Below are positions 25,870 to 36,690 of a stretch of DNA of 64,000 bases, piece by piece. The notes under the pieces were generated by a model, which did no database searches, was not told the DNA's origin, and saw only the letters and a list, made by a program, of their open reading frames with translations. The stretch's first letter is position 1; each line of letters starts with the position of its first letter. This DNA comes from Dermatemys mawii (lineage: Eukaryota; Chordata; Testudines; Dermatemydidae): contig ML677334.1 in the NCBI GenBank assembly GCA_007922305.1, forward strand, positions 19,893,234-19,957,233. Direction: 5' to 3'. A program made the position numbers and the translations under genes.

Positions 25870-27845
25870 ACATAGGACCATAGAATCATAGGACTGGAAG
25901 GGACCTCGAGAGGTCATCTAGTCCACTCCTCTGCACTCATAACAGGACTATTATCTAGACCAGGGGTCTCAAACATATGGCCCGCTCCTCCACCTACCTC
26001 CCAGTGCTTCCCACCGCCAAACAGCTGCTTAGGACTTTCTAGGAGGGAGGGGTGAGAAGCAGGGATGCGGCGTGCTCAGGGGAGGAGGTGGAGAAGAGGG
26101 GGGCCAGGGCAGGGATTTGGGGAAGGGGTTGGAATGGGTATGGGGAAGAGATGTTAAGAGGCAGAACAGGGGCGGGGCCCCATGGACTAGAGGAGCAGTC
26201 TGAGGTATGAAGTTCCGCATGTGTGATTCTTTGCTGTGAGTAGTTTGGAAGAATGTTTGTTAAAAGTGGCAATGTATTTTGTATGAATAGTTACTTTAAA
26301 AAGTTCCTGCGCTTACAGCTATGTTGATAGACTGTTAGTGTTGATCATCATCAGTGTTACTGACCATATAAGGAATAGTTACAGATGTTTGTTTATATTT
26401 TATTAAAACCCCTCTTTGCGTTACAGTTTTAAATGTTAATACGTTTGACTTTTAATAACATACTACATTACTCTTCATTTTTGACTATACTTTTGTATCA
26501 TTGTATGAAAAGTTTTCAGTGGTGTGGCCTTGGGCCAATGTACTAGCCCTCATGTGGTCTTTGTGGTAATTTAAGTTTGAGATCCCTGATCTAGACCCTT
26601 CCTGACAGGTGTTTGTCTAACCTGCTCTTAAAAATCTCCAATGGAGATTCCACAGTCTCCCTAGGCAATTTATTCCAGAGTTTAACCACCCTAACAGGAA
26701 GTTTTTCTGAATGCCCAACCTAAACTTCCCTTGCTTCAATTTAAGCCCATTACTTCTTGTCCTGTCCTCAGAGGTTAAGAACAACAATTTTTCTCTCTCC
26801 TTCTTGTAACAACATTTTACATATTTGAAAGCTGTTATGTCCCCTCTCGGTCTTGTCTCTTCTAGGCTAACCAAACCCAATATTTTCAATCTTCCTGCAT
26901 ATGTCATATTTTCTAGACCTTTAATCATTTTTTTGCTCTTCTCTGGACTTTCTCCAGTTTGTCCACATCTTTCCTGAAATGTGGCATGCAGAACTGGACA
27001 CAATACTCCAGTTGAGGCCTGATCAGCACAGAGTAGAGCGGAAGAATTACTTCTTGTGTCTTGCTTACAACACTCCTGCTAATACATTGCAGAATGATGC
27101 TCGCTTGTTTTGCAACAGCATTATACTGTTGACTCATATTTAGCTTGTGGTCCCATATGACCCCCAGATCCCTTTCTGCAGTACTCCTTCCTAGGCAGTC
27201 ATTTCCCATTGTGTATGTATGCAGCTGATTGTTCCTTCCTAAGTGGAATACTTTGTATTTGTCCTTATTGAATTTCATCCTATTTACTTCAGACCATTTC
27301 TCCAATTTGTCCAGATCATTTTGAATTTTAATCCTATCCTCCAAAGCTCTTGGAACCCCTTCCAGGTTGTTATTGTCTGCAAACTTTATCAGTGTACTCT
27401 CTATGCCATTTTCTAAATCATTGATGAAGATATTGAACAGAACCGGACCCAGAACTGGTCCCTGCGGGGCCTCACTCATTATGCCCTTCCAGTATGACTG
27501 TGAACCACTGATGATTACTCTCTAGGAATGGTATTCCAACTTGTTATGCAGCCACATTATAGTAGCTCCATCTAGGTTGCATTTCCCTACTTTGTTTATA
27601 AGTAGGTCATGTGAGACAATATCAGAAACTTAAGTCAAGATATACCACTTCTACAGATTCCTCCCCACCCACAAGGCTTGTTAGTTACGCTGTCAAAGAA
27701 AGCTATCAGGTTGGTTTGACATGATTTGTTCTTGATAAATCCACGCTGACTGTTATTTATCACCTTATTATCTTCTAGAGGTTTGCAAATTGATTTCTTT
27801 ATTATTTACTCCATTATCTTTCCAGGTACAGAAGTTAGGGTATAG
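25870..27845 (-). mobile_element. CR1 LINE, inactive, interrupted by a hAT
   Basis: The complement strand carries CR1 reverse transcriptase sequence. A frame at 27479-26925 shows GPVLGPVLFNIFINDLENGI, then the catalytic box as FADN rather than FADD (about 27372-27383), with the thumb region after it. A second frame, 27003-26617, continues into the C-terminal part (MTYAGRLKILGLVSLEE, RGDITAFKYVKCCY, SEDRTRSNG) after a frameshift. Homology continues upstream to about 27845 without the endonuclease domain, so the copy is 5'-truncated. The 3' tail complement (CCATAGAATCATAGGAC) begins near 25880. It is dead by catalytic substitution, frameshift, truncation and hAT insertion. Confidence 0.93.
25961..26588. 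mobile_element. hAT element inserted in the CR1 copy (628 bp)
   Basis: Exact 8-bp duplication ATCTAGAC (25953-25960, 26589-26596) flanks inverted ends CAGGGGTCTCAAAC and GTTTGAGATCCCTG. The left quarter is GC-rich and contains GCGGCGTGCTCAGGGGAGGA, also present at 18156-18175; the remainder is AT-rich without a coding frame. Removing it restores continuous CR1 sequence, so it postdates the CR1 insertion. Confidence 0.93.
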
Positions 27846-27894
27846 ACAGACACTCTCTTCTCATCCCTGTGTTATGTTAATATTGTTGGATGTC

Positions 27895-28035
27895 TGCATG
27901 TGTCTCAGGGAAGACAGTGTGATCTGGGACAGGGCTGGAAGTCAGGACTTTGGGGTTCTTTTCTGTGGTTCTGTTAGTGAGGTACCTTGCACAGTTCACT
28001 CTGTGCCCATTTATAAAATGGGTATAATGGAACCA
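27895..28035 (+). mobile_element. Degraded MIR-like SINE
   Basis: Recognisable MIR traits in order are GTGTGATCTGGGACAGGGCT, GAAGTCAGGACTTTGGGGTTC, then CAGTTCACTCTGTGCCCATT and TATAAAATGGGTATAATGG. The middle is degraded, so the family call is tentative. Confidence 0.55.
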
Positions 28036-28269
28036 TCCATAATTTTAGACCTGCTGTATCAGTGGTATCCAATGCTGTCATGCACTGAGGATCTTTTACT
28101 CCTTCCTCCTCCTGTGCAGCAGCAGAAAATGCTTGACCTCCAGCAGGAGGGAGAGGGGAGAAATAGGGGACTGAGGAGGATAGAAATGATCTTGTCTACA
28201 GCAGGAAGAGAAGGGGAAATATTGGGATCACGGTAGTGATGAGGGAATAGATTGGAAGATGAAATCTAT

Positions 28270-28340
28270 GGTAAAATCCTGTCCCCATTAGAATCAATAG
28301 GACGTTTGCTGTAGACTTATGTGAAGCCAGGATTTTACCC
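28270..28340. repeat. Palindromic MITE, ~71 bp
   Basis: Inverted ends GGTAAAATCCTG and CAGGATTTTACC enclose a CCATTAGAATCAATAGGA core, the common sauropsid palindromic MITE layout. The element is nearly complete; no target duplication was resolved. Confidence 0.75.
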
Positions 28341-29059
28341 ATATAATTTATGCTTTTCAGGGGAGGGAATTGTCTGAATGTTTTGGAAAGGACTGTGTGT
28401 GTACAGCTGTAGGGTTAAAGAAGTAATAGTAATGAAAGCAGTTTTGTAGTGGATAGGATTCAAATTTTTTTTTATTTTTTTTTTTTGTAAGGTCAACAAG
28501 GCAGTTATGAAAGGGCTGCCTAGTTTTTCAGGAACTTCAGAAACATTGAGCTGGCTGGCTTGTTGGCAGACAGTTTCTCTGGGGGCTTTTAATGGCAAGG
28601 AAAGGGATTTCTTGTCATTCTTTTTTATGCTTTGGGAATCCCTAGAACTGTAGTTCCTGGAGGGAATGGATGAGAGTGTCATTTCCACTGCAAGACTGGG
28701 GATGTTTTTCTTTAATTCTGTATTCCTTTTTCCTTCCATTTTTTTAGTTTGTGTGTATAGTATGTGATTAAAAATGCAGCATACACTTTCACTAATTTTT
28801 CACAGGAGTCAGAAAGAAACCATCTCAACTCCCCAGCCTAGATAACAGTTAAGGTCCTGACAAGGAAACTCTTGAAGGATTTGATTTTAAGTAAATGTAG
28901 CAGAGAAAGAGGGGACAGTTGTGTTAAGGTCTTAAAGACTAGTTCTGATCTTGCATATACCATGTAAGTCCACTGTAGTTAATCACTTTGCAACTTCCTT
29001 GACTCTTTTGGAACAGATTTTCATATATATTGCACTAAGGTGTATTAAAGTTCCATTTA

Positions 29060-29220
29060 AATAGTATATTAAAATATATTTCATGTGAATATTGTCTTGC
29101 TAAAGTCTAATGGAATATATAGTCCTAAATTTTCCTTCTTGGAATATTTTAGAAATATGCTGTTCCTTGATTTAGCTGTAAAGAAATTTACTGTTGTATA
29201 TTGGAAGCAAACTGTGAAGT
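29060..29220 (-). repeat. Unclassified dispersed repeat, copy A
   Basis: The complement of this stretch aligns to 31818-31844 plus 31977-32102. Shared motifs, written in the other copy's orientation, are CAGTTTGCTT, ATACAACAGTA, TTACAGCTAAATCAA, CTAAAATATTCC and ATTCCATTAGACTTTAG. I do not recognise the family. Confidence 0.7.
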
Positions 29221-31817
29221 ATCACATTTAGAAGGAGAATAATTTCAAATTACTGTATTTGGCTGAAGGTAAATGTGGTGAATCTCCAAGCCCAATATGT
29301 TACATTATGCAGATAAGGCATCACCTACTAAGCCAAAGCAGTTTGTTAAACAGTTTCTGTTAAACTTGGTTTTGCCCACATAGGGCTAAAGCTAATCTTG
29401 ATCTGGCTTGTTTATCCATGTCAAATCTTGTTATAACCTTATTAAAAGCAATTCTTCAACCCAGCCACTGCTATTAAAATGGTTGCTCTGCCCATTGACA
29501 TGGGGCTTCACACTTCCAATCTTGATATTGTTTAGCAAAATATCAAAATGGGTCATACCGTTAGTGTGCTTTTCATTTAAAAATACAGTAATTAATCCAG
29601 AGAATTTAACGGTGTCTCTAAAACAAATGAATGAGCACATCATTCAGCAGGATGAACAAAATGGCCTGAGCTTATTTTTTATTTTTTCACATTTGGGATA
29701 GCTTCCAAGTAAAGTGAAGCTGTTTTTTTGCAGGTGACTTTTAAGTGCTCATGAATATTGATACAGAAGGATTAACACTGGAAATGAAAATCCTCTATCT
29801 GCAAGAGACATTGGCAAAACAAGCTTTCCAACTTTTGACTCTTTGCATACTCTTCTGAACTTTAATGCTCTCTTTTATAAGTATGGTCTTGAGGCTTTTT
29901 GTCTTAAAATACCTAAATCTGGTGTCAGTTACAAGATGGCCAGACTCCACTAGGACAAAAGTGCAGTGATCCTTTAGCAAAGACAGGCATCAATAACTTT
30001 TGTTCAGTCTTCACCTGGATTTTGGTTTGAACAGATCATCTAAACTAAACACTTTGTGTCTGATTTCCACTTACCGGAACTGGCTAGTCCCCACATTTGG
30101 GGATTAGGAATTAGCATCAGGATTGCCCTATAAATAATAGTTTACGTTGGGGAAAAGAGTCCTGCATCTTACTCAGTTTCTTGCGTGAGTCATCATCTTC
30201 GTATTGTTCCACAACTGTTCTAATGCATGTTGAGAATGGATGTGGCTGGAGGGCATGTGACTCAAAAAAAGCAAAAGCTGAAAACAATGAGAAAAACCAA
30301 GCTTGTATAGTTAAACATTTATTTCCTTACATTTTTCCTCCAGTTTTTTTCAGTAAATAGAGCTCCCAATTTTTACTAATTGGTGGTGGAGTGGAAGGTA
30401 TCAGGTTTTGTTCGGCCATATAATATCCTTTGCTCCTCAATCTCATTAAGAAAAAGATTGAATCTTTACTGTACCTAGCAAGTTGTAAACTTTTATGTCC
30501 ATTTAATCACTGTTCTAATTACAGCATTCATTGACAGCTACCACACTGAAAAAAAAAGGGGGGGCAGTGGGGGAAGGAAAATGAGAAACTTTAGGACTAA
30601 CTGTGATACTGTATCTCAGAGCAGGCGCACATCAATCTGCATTGTGTGAGATTACCAGACAGTAAATCAGCTGTGCTGTGTTAAAGCCAGAAGCCAGTAG
30701 CATTCACACTTGCTGCCTGTTTCCCACTCATTGTAAAACCATGCCCTATCACTTGATAGACCTGGAAAGGAAGTGCAAAGGAAGTGAATGCCACTGCTGG
30801 TTCAGAATGTTCCAGTGTGGTTGGAAAGTTTGAGAAATGGCCCGGGTGAGAAGAACAAGACCTTATTGACAGGGTTCAATTCTGGTCAGGTCTGTTTCAC
30901 ATCAACTTGCTAAATAATCACAGCACTCCCTTTCTCCTCCCACCCTCCCTTCAAGCCCCTGGGCTCACGCTCTCTCTCTCTGGGTCTCTAGCACTCTCAC
31001 CTCTGCTTTTTTTAACAGGGTATGCAGCCAAGGCAGAACACTGAGTACTGTTTTTTATGTTTTCATCTTGGGGGAATTATAAAATGTGTAAATTACAGGT
31101 CTGCTTGCTTCTAAAAAAAGAAACCCTAATACTTTTCAGGGCCTTTCTACTGTAAATTTTATATTGTGAATCCTTTTTCTGTTGAATCTTATTCTTGTCC
31201 TTTGATTTATGGAACCACAGATTATTCCAACATTTCCGTTGGTGGCATGGCAGACCTGGCTTGTCATGTTCCAAATTAACCAGCATCATAATCTGATTTT
31301 TGTCTGACTCTGGGCGTTTAAAAGCTGAATGCATGTATATCATGCGTGTAGTAGAAGAAATATGTATATGCCAAGAGTCTTTTTATTTTTTCTTTCTCTC
31401 CACAATGGTCTATAAAAGCCTATAAAACAGAATATTTAGGTCCCAGAGTCATAAGAAAAGCTGCTGGAGTTTTAAATGAACCACAAAATGTGTCTCTTGT
31501 ATACCACACCCTGTCATTTTGCATGGATATATGCACAACTTCAGCATCAGTATAGTAAATACTCTCTACCGGCAACCCTGTCATTTTAGAGCCTCCTAGG
31601 CATCAAGTTCCAAATTCAGCAACAAGGCTTACTTTACTATTTTTCACCCTCCCCCAGGCTGTCATTAAATGAAAGATCAAGTAGCACAATTTGCTGGACT
31701 GAAAATGTCTTTAAAACTGGGACTAAATGAATGTATGTGTTCACTTTACTGTAGATAGTGTCTAAGTTACTGCTGGTGGGTTATCTTAAACCATACTGCT
31801 GCTTAAACTTACAGTTT

Positions 31818-32102
31818 AAATACAGTTTGCTTTGAGTATACAACGAGGGTGACCACATGCCCCGATTTTATAAGGACAGTCCTGATTTTGGGGTCTTTTT
31901 CTTATATAGGGTCCTATTAGCCCCCCACCCCTGTCCCGATTATTCACATATGCTGTCTGGTCACCTTATATACAACAGTAGATTTCCTTACAGCTAAATC
32001 AAAGCATAGCATATCTCTAAAATATTCCGCGAAGGAAAATTTAGGACTCTATATTCCATTAGACTTTAGTGAGACAATGTTCATATGCAATATATTTGGC
32101 CT
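31818..32102 (+). repeat. Unclassified dispersed repeat, copy B, with MITE inside
   Basis: This is the same repeat as the inverted copy at 29060-29220, split by the 124-bp MITE at 31845-31968. Upstream sequence (31757-31815, GTTACTGCTGGTGGGTTATC) resembles 32891-32940 (GTTACTGCAGGTGTGTTATC), so the family may be longer than the paired core. Confidence 0.7.
31845..31968. mobile_element. 124-bp hAT-like MITE, copy 2
   Basis: The exact 8-bp duplication TATACAAC (31837-31844, 31969-31976) flanks inverted ends GAGGGTGACCAC and GTCTGGTCACCTTA. It is the reverse complement sister of the copy at 5780-5903, with identical length. Confidence 0.9.
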
Positions 32103-32884
32103 TACCCTGCACATTGTAAACTTTATATGTGTGAGTTGTCCCATTGACTTTATGAAATCACTACAGCAGGTTAATTGACTTCAGTAGAACAATTTGTATA
32201 TATATAGTTTAGTACCTGCATAAATTTTTGCAGTGTGATTGGTTGTCTTTAAACAAATAATGCACATTAAAAAAAACAGTGGGAAGAAGGGAAATTTGCA
32301 GGGTATGGATGCCCAGCTAATTTTCTATATGTGGCTTGTGGCTTTTTATATTGTTTATAGAGACATTTTTCTATCATTGCAATAATGCCAGGTTTAATAC
32401 ATTGATAAGTGTAATACAATGATTTATAGTTTGTGGTAATGCTATCAGTGATGATGGACAAGATGAAATTATTAACTCTCCCTCCCACCCCAAAAGAAGC
32501 AAAATCAGAAAAGAAGAAAAACCCCAGCATCCTGCACACCATGAATATGGTTTTTACATTCATATTTGTACATTGGAATATAGGTCACGATAGATGAATT
32601 TTGAGAAACTAAACCAATGAAGTAAACAGAATTAAAATAAAAGGTCTGTCACAGACGAGGAAGCATTAATATTATATGGAATGATTGTGGTGCTTAAAAT
32701 GGAGGCCCACTGGTAAAAAAACATGCAATGTCTGCTGTCAGTATTCTCTCTGATTTTTAATTTTCTTCCTCCTCTTGATCTCTGAAATAGCTCAAATCTG
32801 ATGTACATAGCAAAACACCTCCCTCTCCTCAAGGCATTAAAAAATTGGAGTTGAGTGGAAGGCTTCAAGGAGAGGAGGGACAGA

Positions 32885-32940
32885 AATTTCTGTTACTGCA
32901 GGTGTGTTATCTTAAACGGTACTGCTGGTTAAATTTAAAA
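32885..32940 (+). repeat. Partial copy of the unclassified repeat
   Basis: CTGTTACTGCAGGTGTGTTA and the following TCTTAAACGGTACTGCTGGTTAAA parallel 31768-31810. Only about 50 bp align, so this may be a short remnant or a shared low-copy motif. Confidence 0.45.
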
Positions 32941-33091
32941 ATGGGGTGCCCTTTAGTTGTTGTCTTAAATTAAATATATGCTTTTATCCAGTCGATTCAG
33001 AGTCAAAATATTTGAAAGACCATAGTGAGTCTAAATCTTCCAGGCCCATTCATTGTGTTTCTAATGTTTTCCTATCTCTTTCTTTTCCCAG

Positions 33092-33136
33092 GATGGCTCG
33101 TACTTGGCTGAGCTCCTGCTGGAAAAGGGCTATGAG
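33092..33136 (+). CDS. GMDS: GMDS exon 2 (GDP-mannose 4,6-dehydratase), internal coding exon
   Basis: The exon encodes 15 residues, DGSYLAELLLEKGYE, in one open frame. GMDS is a cytosolic NADP-dependent short-chain dehydrogenase/reductase that converts GDP-mannose to GDP-4-keto-6-deoxy-mannose, the first committed step to GDP-fucose. The leading Asp-Gly completes the Rossmann nucleotide-binding loop (GxTGQ|DG), whose first half must be in the exon upstream of this window; the rest is the following alpha helix. A pyrimidine tract and AG acceptor (33090-33091) precede it, and GTGAGT donor follows at 33137. Length is 45 bp with phase 0 at both ends, so its skipping would remove 15 residues without a frameshift. 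It matches about residues 35-49 of human GMDS from memory. The family assignment is very secure because the next two exons continue the same protein in phase. Confidence 0.96.
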
Positions 33137-34199
33137 GTGAGTGACTCAATGACCAACTGCAGGCTGATGGAAACACTTGGATACAGCAACCTCTAGCTTC
33201 CGTTGTTGCTGTCCTCCTTTGCGTATGTTTTCCACTCAGCCCTAGATAACAAATCAAAACTCTAGTAAAGAATGTGCAGCATAGCCTGTAATCATGCCAG
33301 CTTATTGTACTATTTATCATCTAGTGTCCACTGGTGGATTCTCTCTGCTCCTCTGGGTATATCTGCTTTGCATGCTTCCCGCTAACTTAGATAAGCAGCA
33401 ACCTGTGCAAGCCAAAAGAATTAGAGAATAATTTATGATGTAATGCACCACATTAAAAAAAAAAAAAAGAGAGAACAAAAAAACTACTTGCAATGAAATG
33501 TTAATCTCGAAATTGTGCTAAGCAATAAAAACGTGGCTAATGTCAGGCTCATACTGAAAATTTAAACCCAGAAATTGCTTTCTAATAGGCACTCTGGGTT
33601 CTTTATGGAGGTTTAGACTGGAGTGTAGTATTGTGCAGGTGTTTTGTTTTGTTTTTTTGTTTTTTTTTTACTTTCTCAGATTTATGACTTCTGTGCTAAC
33701 AATTTGAGTTGTTTACTAACCTTGATGCAACCAAATGTGTGAGACTTGTCATTTTGCATCTTTTGTCCTTGAGTTTGGACTCTGATGTAAGCTGTGAAGG
33801 GACTTGGACTTTGACAGGCTTAAGGATAAGGAAAATAAATATCTTTTTTTTTGTCACATGCCTATCCCAGGGATTATATAATGTTCTTTCTAATGTCAGC
33901 AATGCAAAGGTCACACAGTTATCATATGCTACAATACATAATTACTTGGTACTGTTGTGACTATATAGCCACAGATGTCTGCCTGCTCAGTAGTGAAAGG
34001 CTGTCCCATAGTCTTAATTGTGCAACAGAGAGAGGGAAAGAACCTTTATTAACTTGCAGCCTATCCTCTAGTAATGCAGTATTGTTTTATTTTCTTTTTT
34101 TTGATTCAGTCCAATGTTACGTGTCAAAGAGACTGGGCTTCCACTACTTTTCTTTAGAAATTATTGCACAGCTTCGTAGAACTCACCATAAGAAAACTT

Positions 34200-35300
34200 T
34201 TCTTGATATCCATCCAAAATGTCTTTTTCTTCATTTCATCGTCTTCTCACATGCAATGATTATCAGATTTCTTAAGTGCCTGGAAAGGCTCTTCCCACAG
34301 GTCCATGATCTGGTCCCCAGTGGGACCTCAACCTAGTTCTGTCTATGCTTACTGGTCTTCCCTTCAACCCTCTGGCATTCTGCTCTCTCTTGCATCTGTT
34401 ATGGAAGATCATCCTCCTTGTAGCCAGCACTTCAGCGAGATTGAGACTCTAACCTCTGAACCACCGTATACGGTGTTCTACAAGGACAAAGTTTAGCGTG
34501 CCCTCACCCAACCTTCCTGCCAAAGCTGGTTTCAGAATTTCATGTCAATCAGGGCATCTTCCTGCCAGTCTTCTTCCCAAATCTGCATAATTCCAACGAG
34601 GAGTGGTGCCTGCATACTTTGGATGTCAGACATGCCCTGGCTTTCTACCTTGATCACCTGGATCTGGGAGGTATCCAGGTATCTTGGATCACCTCCTGCA
34701 TCCGTTCCTGCTACGAGCGGGCAAAGGCTACACTTCCGCCTTTAGTGACATCTCATTCAACAAGACTGCAGGCATCATCATCAGTTTCTCTGACAGGACA
34801 TCTACAGGGCCACAAGGTGGGCATCTGTCTATACTTTTGCGACTCACTGTGCCATTGCCCAACAGACCCAAGATGATATTGGCTTTGGCAGAGCAGTGTT
34901 AAAATAGACACATCCATGAACTTCTTCCCACCTCCGGAGGCACTGCTTGTGAGTCACCTGACATGGAATGAACAGGAGCATGCAGTTGAAGAAAAAACTG
35001 TTACCTGCCTCTCATAATGTTGTTCTTTGAGTTGTGTTGCTCATGTCCATTCCATTACCCACCCTCCTTCCCCTCTGTCAGAGTTCTGGCAAGAAGGAAC
35101 TGAAGGGGTTGGGGGAAGGAGCTGGCAGCCCCCCTTATACCAGTGCACGTGTGCGACTCCAGAGGGCACTAGAGCCGACCCTATAAATACCATTGCGGGA
35201 AAAGCTTCCGGCATTGGTGCATGTGGCGAGCACAAACACGTGACATGGAATGGACATGAACAACACATCTTGAAGAACAAGCTGAGAGGTAGGTAACCAT
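34200..35300 (+). mobile_element. DIRS-type tyrosine-recombinase retroelement remnant
   Basis: Frame-broken sequence reads through the C-terminal tyrosine recombinase of DIRS elements: FLKCLERLFPQVHDLVPSG near 34270, LTSEPPYTVFYKDKV (34446-34493), LDVRHALAFYL (34619 on), ERAKATLPPLVTSHSTR (HxxR motif at 34754-34765), then a frame shift into RWASVYTFATHCAIA. The catalytic Tyr expected after THx is a Cys codon at 34848-34850, judged from family memory. Downstream are three copies of a ~50-bp terminal module, direct at 34959-35000, inverted at 35022-35053 and direct at 35241-35298, consistent with DIRS end structure. The reverse transcriptase part is absent. The copy is inactive. Confidence 0.8.
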
Positions 35301-35814
35301 TTTTATGCACATTAGATACAGTTAGATGAGGCTGGTGTGAGCAGACAGCAACTTGTCTGTCCATGTTCCTTTAATGAAACTTTATCAAATTTCTGTGTAA
35401 GAAATGGTGCTAGGCTTCCAAGTAGGGAATCTTAGTATTGTCTTGTATGAAATCACTAATCTGTATTGGTCATTAGGAATTTCAATTCCAGTGGGGGATG
35501 AGTGGTGTTTTGTTAGAAAGCATTGTTTTGTTTTTTATTCATTTCGTTTTCATATAATTGTAGAGATTTGGCCTCTGTACTGCTCCTCATCATTAGAAAC
35601 CAATAATTATTTTGTAAGAACTATTAACATACAGAGTATTATACAAAATATAAATGATTACACAGTTCCTGTCCCAAGGATCTTGCAGTCTAAATATTGT
35701 TATCCATTGTAATTAATTAGGAACATAAGATTCAGCTCAGATTAGTGATTTGTAGCATTCCCTCTCAACCAACAAGCTTCATTCTTTTTCCAGACTTTTC
35801 AGGCCTCTAATTGT

Positions 35815-36690
35815 TTTTGTCTTGGAGCCCTTTCTCTTTATGGTATATCCTTTTTGAGGTAGTAACCTCGAACTGAATGCAATATCTGAGGTGATCGTTC
35901 AACACTGAATTATATCACAGAATTACACTAGTCCCAGTATTACTTACTGACTTATTCCATATGCATTTTATTTGCTTTTTGACTGCTGCTATAATTTGAG
36001 AAATAGTTTTAATTGGTCTTTCAGCAATGATTGAAAGCTCTCTTCTATGATGGTTTCAATAATTATGAATCCAGTAATTTCAGTGATGGACAAGCATGGG
36101 TCAGATCATTCCTTCCAGTGTGTGTTACCTTGCATTTCTCTTCAAATAATTTCTTCTGCTTTGATGTCCATTCACCTACCTTTGTTAGGTCCCTCAGAAA
36201 TTCCTCAGTCTTCTGTAATCTTGACGAATTTAAATAATTTTGTATTATCGGCAAACATTTTCACATCACTGCTTCTTCCTTTTACCAGAGAATTAATTTA
36301 ATATCCCCAGTCCTAGAGAAGAATCTGAGGTCACAATACTTTTTGCCATGTTTTGGAAGGTGACCACTTATTCTCACCTTTATATTCATTTATTTGTATT
36401 TGTCCATTAGCTAGTTTCCAATCCATAACATCACCTCTTGCCCAGTGACTACTTAATTTTCTTAATGTAAGGGACTTTGCCGAAGACTTTTTGAAAGTTC
36501 AAATAACACATGCCAGTCTATTCCTCTTTACTTTGTTGAAATATTCAAAGAATTCTAATTAAATACATTTCCCTTTATAGAAGTCATGCTAGTGTGTATC
36601 ATATCAAGTTCAATAAGGTATTTTTAAATTCTGTTTTCAAAGGTTACTTCAACCAATTTACCTGTGCATTTATAGTACCTTCTTATTAGG
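35815..36690 (-). mobile_element. Ancient CR1/L3-like LINE fragment
   Basis: The + strand shows the complement of a CR1/L3 reverse-transcriptase region in the expected order: AACTGAATGCAATATCTGAG, TTGCATTTCTCTTCAAATAA, TTAGGTCCCTCAGAAATTCC, TTTGTATTATCGGCAAACAT, GTTTCCAATCCATAACATCA, GGGACTTTGCCGAAGACTTT. Divergence is much higher than in the CR1 copy at 25870 and there are no long open frames. Boundaries are approximate. Confidence 0.78.

Larger units (their letters stand above)
1..33091 (+). other. GMDS: GMDS intron 1, 3' part
   Basis: Everything from the window start to the acceptor before the 33092 exon is read as intron, because the first GMDS exon must lie upstream. The block is AT-rich with GC-rich mobile-element islands listed separately. 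Stretches in which I recognise neither gene nor repeat are 1-2670, 2996-3562, 3867-4637, 5553-5771, 5912-6103, 7786-8200, 9388-12302, 13170-16326, 17026-18120, 19011-23760, 24021-25868, 28341-29059, 29221-31817 and 32103-33060. A promoter or alternative first exon inside it cannot be excluded by eye. Confidence 0.85.

Noticed and set aside
27790..28236. 148-codon open frame, + strand
   Set aside because: It spans the CR1 edge and a MIR remnant and has no recognisable domain.
30960..31018. CTCTCTCTCTCTGGGTCTCTAGC stretch as a possible promoter initiator or splice tract
   Set aside because: Simple pyrimidine repeat with no exon, TATA box or CpG island next to it.
33851..34336. 161-codon open frame, + strand
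   Set aside because: Only its last ~30 residues resemble the DIRS recombinase; the rest reads through unrelated intron, so it is not a gene.
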